From Thecaphora thlaspeos (taxonomy: Eukaryota > Basidiomycota > Ustilaginomycetes > Urocystidales > Glomosporiaceae), in contig UWYS01000008.1 of NCBI GenBank assembly GCA_900291925.1, positions 496,001 to 560,000 on the forward strand: a stretch of DNA of 64,000 nt. Direction: 5' to 3'. Made by a program: the position numbers and the translations under genes. A model generated the notes under the pieces. That model had not been told where the DNA came from and made no database searches. It worked only from the letters and a program-made list of their open reading frames with translations. Shown here one piece after another: positions 56,595-64,000 of the stretch; the first letter of the stretch is position 1; each line of letters starts with the position of its first letter.

Positions 56595-59500
56595 ATGCCC
56601 TCTAGACCGGCGATTGAGAGACCTGCGACAGCCAGATCCGTCACTTTGGCGTCGCGACCGACCACGCACGCCGGCGGCCAGCAGCCCGTGGGGTTCCACC
56701 ATGCCGCCCCCAGCGGCTCCCACATCGGAAGCGGGCGGTTCCACGTTCACGAAGCCGGAACCACAACCGAGGCAGGATACAGAGCGGGACACCCCCAGTG
56801 GGCTGATCAAGCGGCTGAGCAGAAGGAAAATATTGCAGACGGAGACGGAGTCGCTGAAGACGATGACGAAGAGGAAGATGACGACGAAGATGTCTTTGCC
56901 TTTGCGCCGCGTGAGTATTTGTCCGGCGATGGGACAACGTTCGGTCGGCAGGTACAGGTACCAGCACTTTCGCATCGCATTGCTGACCGAAAGTACGTCA
57001 ACTGCCTCCGCTGGTATATCAGCGGGGTCGAGCCAGGGCGTCGTCACCGTACCAAACTTCACGGGAGACTGGCGCCATCACTGCGACGCCGCTCAAGGCA
57101 TGGTCCGGAATCGCTTCTCGCCCGACACAGCCACGCTCGCAGCCAAGTCCAGCGTCGGCGACATTCAGAAGCTCTACTACGACGACAGTTACGGCGCAGT
57201 CTACGACGCAGACGGAAGGATGGTCAAGGCGCCGGAGCACACGCTGTTGCACTCGGATCAATTGAACAGGGGCGAGGGCGGAAAGGGCCATCCGAGTTGG
57301 GGTCAGCCCTCGCCCGAAAAAGGACCGGCGCGTGGCCACTCGATTCGCTTCCCTTCGCGGGCCCCACAACAGACTGGGAATTCAAGCGGTCGAAGCGCCA
57401 CCTGTCGTCGCAAGGAGGCACCATCGACATCTCTGTCGACGTCCAGCCCCGTGCCGACGGCCAGCCCGGAATCATTCGAGCCGCGCCGTTTTTCCTAGAC
57501 TCAAGTACCGGCGGCTGGGAGGGCCAGGTAGAGCTGCATAGCGCCGCCGTCGATAGCTCGGAGCTGCTGAAGGCCGCCGCTAGCCAGACCAATGGGTCGA
57601 GGGCCGTTGAGCTTGAGCTCGAGGAGGAAGAAGACTCGCCGTACCCGGAGGTGCGAGCGTCCGTCTCCAACGTCGACGACCCCTCTATGCCGACCGTTAC
57701 CTTCCGCTCGATCTTCCTTGGCATCCTGCTGAGCTGCCTCATCTCGGCGACCAACACGCTGCTGGCGATGCGCAATCCTCCGGTCCAGATCACGGCCGTT
57801 ATCGTCCAGCTTCTGGCACATCCGCTTGGGAAGCTACTTGCCGCCGCGCTGCCCTACCGCACCTTCCAAGGCCCCTCCTGGCTAGGCGGCTACAGCTTCT
57901 CCTTCAACCCGGGCCTCTGGAACATCAAGGAGCACACGGTCGTCAACATCATCACAAGCAACAGCGTCAACATGCCGTACCCGCTCCCGCTGCTGCTGAC
58001 GCAGGACCTCCCGCGCATCTGGAACGAGCCGCAGTCGTTCCTCTTCGCTCTGCTCTTCATCTGCGCCCCCCAGCTGATGGGGCTAACCCTCTCCGGCTTC
58101 GTTCAGGACATCCTTATCCGTCCCGCCTCGATGATATGGCCGCAAAACCTCGCCACCACCACCATCCTCAACACGCTCCACGCCGAGGATGAGCCAGAGG
58201 ACGGCAGCATGCGGCGGATCAAGTTCTTTGCCATCGTCTCGGCGACCGCGTTCTTCTTCTACTTCTTCCCCGGGTTCCTGTTCCAGGCGCTGTCCTTGTT
58301 CAACTGGGTCTGCTGGATCTGGCCCGACAACGTTCCCGTTAACACCGTGTTTGGCGTCGCTGGTGGGCTCGGTGCGAGCGTCATCACCTTCGACTGGACG
58401 CAGATCCAATTCGTCAGCAACCCGCTCATCAATCCTTGGTGGGCACAGTTGAATCTGTTTGGCGGCTTCGTGCTGGGCCTGTGGATCTTCGCGCCGGCGC
58501 TCTATTTTACCAACACGTGGTACACCGGCCATCTGCCGATCATCTCGGGGGCGACGTACGATCGCCACGGCGACGTCTACGACGTCCAGAGGGTCACGCT
58601 CGACCACCGATCGCTCGACCGCGGCGCCTACGAAGCCTACTCGCCCATCTACATGTCGGCCGGCCTGGTCGTTACCTACACGACCGGTTTCGCCATCCTG
58701 ACAGGTTCGATCGTCCACACCGCCCTGCACCATGGCAAGTCGCTCTGGTGGAGCGCCCGGCTCGGCAGGATCGAGGAGGAGGACGTCCACAACAAGCTGA
58801 TGCGACGCTACCGCCAGGTCCCACGGTGGTGGAGCGCCGTCCTCTTTATCGTCGCGTTCGTCCTCTGCATCATCCTGGTGGCGGGCTTCGAGACCGGCCT
58901 ACCCATCTGGGCGCTCTTTCTCTCTATTCTGGTCCCGGTCTTCTACCTAATCCCCTTTGGCATGATCTACGCGATGACCAGTCTTTCGCTGACGGTCAAC
59001 TTGATGGCCGAGTTGGTCGCCTCGTACGTCACGCCGCACCACACGATGGCCATAATGACGTTCAAGGCAATCTCGCAGCATACCATGAATTCGGTCCTGT
59101 CGCTGACGCAGGACCAGAAGCTGGGCCACTACATGAAGCTTGCGCCCCGCGAGGTCTTTTGCGTCCAGATCCTAGCGATTCTCGTCAGCACGCTGGTCCA
59201 GTCGCTGACCAAGGTCTGGATGGTGCGCCACATCCCCGGCCTCTGCTCGCCCGACCAGAAGGACAGCTTTTCCTGCACCTCCGTCGGCGTGTGGTACAGC
59301 GCGAGCATCGTGTGGGGGGCGATCGGGCCGCAGCGGACATTTGGACAGGGCTCGATCTACCATCCACTCTATTACGGCCTGCTGGTGGGCGCGATCGCTC
59401 CGGTTGTCGTCTGGTGGCTGGCCAAACGGTTCCCGCGAAGCTGGCTCCGCTTCCGCTTCATGAGTACGCCGATCATCTTTGCCGGGATGCAGTACGCGCC

Positions 59501-59935
59501 GCCGGCCCAGGGGATCAACTTTACCTCGTCGTTCGCCGTCGGAGTCATGTTCCAGTACGTGCTGCGAAAGAGGGCGTTTGCATGGTGGACGCGGTACAAC
59601 TTTGTCGCGGCCGGCGCGCTAGACTTTGGCACGATGCTTTCGGTGAGTGGCGGCTGCGATGGCGTCGACCCCGGAATGTCTGGAGCCACAGCTACCTCGG
59701 CTTGTCCGGATCCGCGTGCTGACGTCCCACTTTCTCTTCTGGCCTCTTCTTTGCCCGTCGCTGCTACTCTATTGCTCAGCTCCTTCTCATCTTCTTTGCG
59801 CTGCAGCTTCCCAAGGACGACAGGCTCGCTGTCAATTGGTGGGGCAACGAGGTCTTTACCAAGACGGCCGACTACCAAGGCCAGCCGCTGTACGCAGCGC
59901 CTCCCGAAGGTTTCGGGCCCCTCCCCAAGTTCTGA
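56595..59935 (+). CDS. Oligopeptide transporter, OPT family
   Basis: Best model: 56595-56910, 57023-about 57301 (or 57331), 57373-59642 and 59780-59935, about 1006 residues. The first ~200 residues are disordered and acidic (DDDEEEDDDEDVFAFAP). The membrane part opens with DDPSMPTVTFRSIFLGI and has the OPT blocks FNPGLWNIKEHTVVNIITSN, WPQNLATTTILNTLH, FFPGFLFQAL, NLMAELVASYVTPHHTMAIM, LGHYMKLAPREVFCVQILA and INFTSSFAVG. After the last intron it reads LLLIFFALQLPKDDR and NWWGNEVFTKTADY. OPT proteins import tetra/pentapeptides, glutathione or metal chelates with protons; the substrate here is open. The weak point is 57302-57372, where a frame change needs either a short intron with a poor donor or a sequence error. 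Confidence 0.87.
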
Positions 59936-60448
59936 AGAGAGTTTGCCGTACAGCTACCTAGATCCGAACGTGCTTCGTCACCAGCCCACCTTACTGCTAC
60001 ACTACTTCGGCAGCCAGAACTTTGCAGCTCGTCTTCGTGGTCGCAATCGACCCGGGCCTGTCTATAATCAACACACCCTCGTCCTGTGCTCGGAGTGTGC
60101 GCAGGAAGTCTGAGAATCGGCAGCATCTATGTTCCGAGACCCGTGTGCAAGTGCTACTCAATGAGAAAAAGGAGTGTGTAGCGCGTCTCTGTGACAGAGC
60201 GCGGCGACGAGAGAGAACGAGAGAGGGTGTTGGGAGAGTGTGACGGGTTGCGGGGCGTTGCTTGAACTCCCGAGTGGATCTCAAGGAACGAAGCGAAAGT
60301 CAAGAGACAAGACAATGTGTGTGCGTGTGTGTGTGCGTGCGTGCCTCTCCTTGCCGCCGAAGCTGTCCAGGGTTGAAGTACTCGACGGCGTGCCCTCGCA
60401 GACCTCGGCGAGACCTCCACGCCGACGTACCTGGCGTTCTGCGCGGGC
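59936..60448. other. Convergent 3' intergenic
   Basis: About 510 bp between the OPT stop (+) and the glycosyltransferase stop (-). Contains a TG/CG-rich run at 60315-60340. No gene seen. Confidence 0.6.
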
Positions 60449-63400
60449 CTACTTCTTGATGACCTCGAACCCGACGTTTTCGATCTCGCTCGACATGGCC
60501 CAGATGACGGCGAGAGCCTCTAGGGCCGAGGTGCTCATCGAGATGAAGACGGTCGCAAAGACGTGGATAGGGATCATGTACCGGTCCTTGAACTCGTAGT
60601 AGTCCATGTCCTGGAAGATGACTCCGGCGCCGTAGAGGACCCGGAAGGTACCAAAGGAGAAGCAGCTGATGATGTAGAGCCAGTAGGGCGAGGGATCGTT
60701 ACCGGTGGGGAGGAAGGAAAAGAGCAGGTTGATCACAGTCCCGATGAGGCAAAAGACGCCGGCCGTCAATACCTTGCACGCGAGGTTGGGCATGGCAAAG
60801 CGCTTGGCGAGCTGGGCGATGCCCATGTACCAGCGTCGGCGCTGCTTGAGGAAGTCGAGGACGTTGGACGGCGACTGCTCGCGCACGATGCCGTGGATGC
60901 GTCCGAGAGTGTAGCCCTTGGCCCAGGCGACCTGGGAGAATTCAGTCCTCGGTGAGCGTGCCAAAGTCCCACCCGACGCGGTTCTCGACCTCGCCGTTGA
61001 TCATGAGGAACAAGCCGTGCACGCCAAACACGGGCCGCTTGAAGATGTTGGACTGCAGCGAGAACGCCGAGTCTTCGCCAACGCGGATCGTGTTGGCCAC
61101 CGTAAAGACCCAGCCGCTGATGCCCTTCCAGTAGTTGTGCGCATTGTAGAGGATGATGCCCTGGCCAAAGTCGTGCGGCGGGTAGCGGATCATGTCCATG
61201 CAGCCGCACAGCGATACGGCGTCCATGATCGACTCCTCGTCCATGTGAAGTACCCAGTCATACAGCGTCAGCTTGGCCACATGGTGGAAGTAGTCGAGCA
61301 CGCACGCCTTGTGCTTGGCCATCTTGCCCGGCGAGACGTAGGCTTTGGGTGTGACGATGTTGAGGTCCAGGTAGGCGTTGGGCTCGTCGGTCAGCACAAT
61401 CACCTCGATTGCCAGGTGGTACTTTTCCAGCTTGCGCAGCTCAAGGTGACAGCGCCGCGTCGCGTCCTCGTTGGTCCTGCGAGTGACCGAGACAACGTCG
61501 AGCTTGTGGATCTTTTTGCGGTAGACCTTCTTGGCGTCCTGGCGCTTGCGCGAGAGCGTAATGTCCGGCGCCATGTAGCCGACAAATGTAATCACAACAA
61601 ACGGCGAGGTGAACAGCCACAGGATCTTCCACAGCAGGCTGAACGATGCCGGGCTCGGCGTGATGAAGTACGACCACGGGTTGAACCAGGCCCAGATGAA
61701 GCCGACTCCTAGCGCCGAGACCGGGAGCAGGACAAAGCTCCCCGAGCTCATCCGGAGCAAGCGCCACGCCCTCCTCGCCTGCGGCGTGTCCAGGACGTTC
61801 GAGGTAAAGATGGTCGAGTGGAGGTCAGCGTCGGTGAAGCCGTACGCCCCGGGCCCGAGGTACGGCTCTGGCTTCTGCTCGGGCGTCCGCCAGTGCTTGC
61901 AGTTGTAGCAGAACTTGTCGAAGCCCTTCTTGCCGTCGCCGAGCTGCTTGGGGATCGACGCGATGTAATTTGGGATGTCCTTGAGGAAGAAGTCGATTGC
62001 CAGCTGGACCAACGCGCTCAGGAAGCCAAGCGTGTCGCGGCTCGAGATGTTCTTCGAAAGCCAGGCCGAGCTGCTCATCGCCCATCGATCGACCGTCTTC
62101 TTGAGCACCCAGCCGAAGGCCCAATTGAGCACGAAGCAGACACACCAGCCTGCGCGGGAGGGGACGAGAATCGGGCAGGGTCAGCAAAGAAGGGACAGAC
62201 AAGGGAAACAGCCAGGGCCTACTCAAGATACGCTGCCGGACTGCTCACCTTACGAGACCGTGCTCCACCAGTCGACGCCGTGCTTGTTCCACTTGACGAC
62301 GAGCGGGGGCATGACGCCAAAGATGATGGGCATCTGCGAGACATAGAATCCGAGCACGATGCGGCCCAGCGACTTGAACAGCTAGTTACCGATCAGCCAC
62401 TGGCCCATGATCGACATCTCGAGCCATAGGAAGACCATCGTCGAGCGGAGAAGGATCGCGGGCGAGCCGCTGAAGTCGTTCCGCTTGGGGTTGACGCCCA
62501 GCACGCCCTCGCGGAACGTAATGGGAGCGAGAGCGGCGAGCATGTGGTCCTCGATCTTGTTGTAGCAGAGGAAGAGGAAGGTGAGCGCGCCGAGGACCAG
62601 CTCGAGGAAGATGTAGACGGCGCGTGACTTGAGGCGGAGCCGTTCGAAGATCTGCGACTCGGAAAGGTCGGCCAGTCAGATGCCGATCAGGAACGGCTGG
62701 TTGGAGCTGTAGGTGGCGGCGAGGGCGATCATCAGGATCAGGTAGAAGGCCTGCCTCCGCCAGATGGGCATGTACATCAGCACCGGCATGAGGAAGAGGC
62801 AGAACATCATCCCCCATAGCTGGGTGTACATCGACCAGAGCATGCCGTCATACTTCAGCAGGTAGACGTGGTCGCGGTTGGTGAAGATCTGCATGACGTC
62901 GGTGGCGATCTCCGAGAAGCTAGTAGAGGTGGCCTTGACGTAGCCATTCTTCTTGACGAGCGTGCACCAGTTCGGGTACCACAGCGTGTCGCCGATCCCG
63001 AGGATGGGGCTCGCCTTCTGGGCGGGATAATAGGCTCCACCCGCGCACGAGGTTGCCTGGGCTGAGGACGGTCATGACCGCCAGACGCCACGTTCGCCGG
63101 AATATGGCATCCGGAAGCGACTTCCAGATGAGGGGCTTGCCGCGGTGGAGGCGCTTGAACCACAAGGTGACGTTGAGCCGGCCGGCGAGCATGAAGAAGA
63201 AGATGAGACCCATTCTGGATCGCAGGATGTCCCTCGCACTTCCCGGCTGCAAGACCTCGGGGAATCGCTTGGCAAAGGTGTGCGTGAAGTAGTGTTCGTT
63301 GAAGCTACGGTTGCGACCGGCGGGCCCCGGGGTGGCGCGAGATGGAGCAAGAGGGGAGGCGAGAATGAGCGCGCAAACCAGCGGGGCCAGAGGCATAGGA

Positions 63401-63820
63401 GGGCGCCAGCGGACGGGCAGATCCGCAGGCACAGCGAGAAGCATGGACACTCATGCCATGATCATGGCGATACCACGAAGACCGTCGAGGTATCCGGTGT
63501 CAACCTCCTTCCAGCGCTTCTCGGGTTCCTTCTTAGTTTGCGGTTGTGCCGGCGGTGCCGAATCTTTGCTGTCCTCTACAGCTTTGCTGGATAGCTTCTC
63601 GGACAGCAGGAGCGGAACCGCCTTCTTGTTTGGAGGCAGTCTTCTCGAAAGACTGGCGCGGCGGCGGCGGTCCATCGCCGGAGATGCTCAATCGTTTCCT
63701 GCGTGCTGGAGAACCGGAGGATGATGGAGACGAGGAGGAGGAGTCGGACAGGATGGCATACTTCTCAATATTGGCCGGGAAGTCGTCGATGGGCTCCTTG
63801 GCCGGGAGCTTGTCGGCCAT
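60449..63820 (-). pseudogene. Broken acyltransferase-3 / Egghead-like GT2 fusion gene
   Basis: Minus strand, start ATG at 63820, last stop at 60449. The N-terminal half is a multi-membrane acyltransferase-3 domain: DTGYLDGLRGIAMIMA, MGLIFFFMLAGRLNVTLWFK, IFRRTWRLAVM, YYPAQKASPILGIGDTLWYP and MPIIFGVMPPLVVKW. A 99-nt GTGAGC/CAG intron (62248-62150) leads in the same frame to WCVCFVLNWAFGWVLKK and then a family 2 glycosyltransferase with VIVLTDEPNAYLDLNIV, VLHMDEESIMDAV, FGQGIILYNAHNYW, FGTLTED and FLKQRRRWYMGI (the D, DxD-like, ED and QxxRW sites). The closest known type is Egghead beta-mannosyltransferase. Lesions: in-frame TGA (63453-63451), TGA (62678-62676), TAG (62384-62382) and TAA (62252-62250); frameshifts near 63040 and 60944; possibly a third near 63540-63670. 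Codons between lesions remain well kept, so inactivation looks recent, unless the assembly is at fault. Confidence 0.75.
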
Positions 63821-64000
63821 GATGGCAAAAGGAGGCACCTACAAGCGACTGTCCTTTGGGGCGCGATATAGTGACGGTCCTGCTAGGGGCGAGTGAGTGC
63901 GATAGTCGTGAGGTGAGGTGAAGGAGTTAAAAGGAAGAAGAAAAGGGCATATGGACGACATCCCCGGGTGATACACGGGGGGGGGGGGGACCGGAGCGAG
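63821..64000. other. Right edge, promoter side of the fusion pseudogene
   Basis: Leader sequence of the minus-strand fusion gene; no gene seen. A run of 13 G lies at 63977-63989, close to the end of the window. Confidence 0.55.

Noticed and set aside
58436..59722. A 428-codon frame overlapping the OPT transporter on the same strand
   Set aside because: Shifted frame of the transporter core, Arg/Pro-rich with no hydrophobic pattern; the OPT frame clearly explains this DNA.
63018..63048. A 31-nt GT-AG segment that would repair the frame in the acyltransferase part of the fusion gene
   Set aside because: It keeps phase but is far shorter than the other introns in the window, and the in-frame stops elsewhere in the gene would remain. 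A frameshift is more likely.
1..64000. tRNA genes, rRNA genes and CRISPR arrays
   Set aside because: I looked for B-box-like GGTTCGA sequences with a matching acceptor stem and found only matches inside coding genes or without cloverleaf context. No spaced direct-repeat array exists; the only tandem repeats are the coding 48-bp units and microsatellites.

Overview
The window is fungal nuclear DNA, most likely from a basidiomycete and possibly an Ustilaginomycotina (smut-lineage) yeast or dimorphic fungus. The reasons are the GC-rich coding sequence, mostly short GT-AG introns (about 70-190 nt) in most genes, pyrimidine-rich leaders, a trifunctional GATase-IGPS-PRAI tryptophan protein, and the sequence character of TBP, eL21, uS4 and cytochrome c peroxidase. 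The lineage is inferred from protein character, not from a search. I built the exon models by hand from splice sites, reading phase and family conservation.

Layout, left to right. 0.5-1.4 kb: secreted acidic orphan (-). 3-4.7 kb: SET/MYND methyltransferase (-). 5.7-7.0 kb: RRM/RS splicing-factor-like protein (-), divergent from RPC40/AC40 (+, 7.6-8.9 kb). 10-10.8 kb: secreted cysteine-rich orphan (+). 11.9-13.7 kb: mitochondrial cytochrome c peroxidase (+). 15-16.7 kb: mitochondrial carrier (+), convergent with CCT6 (-, 17.0-18.7 kb). 20.9-22.1 kb: TATA-binding protein (+), convergent with the NUDT21/CFIm25 homologue (-, 23.3-24.3 kb). 24.7-26.0 kb: orphan membrane protein (+), convergent with an OPA3 homologue (-, 26.5-27.7 kb). 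28.1-30.8 kb: trifunctional TRP1 (+), convergent with eL21 (-, 31.3-32.9 kb), which is divergent from uS4 (+, 34.3-35.1 kb). 35.4-36.4 kb: coiled-coil orphan (-), divergent from a 1336-residue trehalose-phosphate synthase regulatory-type protein (+, 37.7-41.8 kb). 41.8-49.9 kb: about 8 kb without a recognisable gene, holding a 209-bp Tc1/mariner-type MITE and dense GTAC clusters. 49.9-53.8 kb: Zn2Cys6 transcription factor (+). 54.3-55.2 kb: ARPC5 (-). 56.6-59.9 kb: OPT oligopeptide transporter (+). 60.4-63.8 kb: a broken gene joining an acyltransferase-3 membrane domain to an Egghead-like family 2 glycosyltransferase (-).

Most genes are housekeeping (transcription, translation, RNA processing, protein folding, mitochondria, actin, tryptophan and trehalose metabolism) and form divergent or convergent pairs, not a functional cluster. 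The unusual content is: the acyltransferase-glycosyltransferase fusion pseudogene at the right end; a uS4 gene whose ATG is split by an intron and which sits divergently next to eL21, whose first exon is only two codons; a probable frameshift in the coiled-coil gene; the MITE with nested palindromes; and GTAC-rich palindromic sites shared between the gene-poor stretch and the promoter of the cysteine-rich secreted protein.
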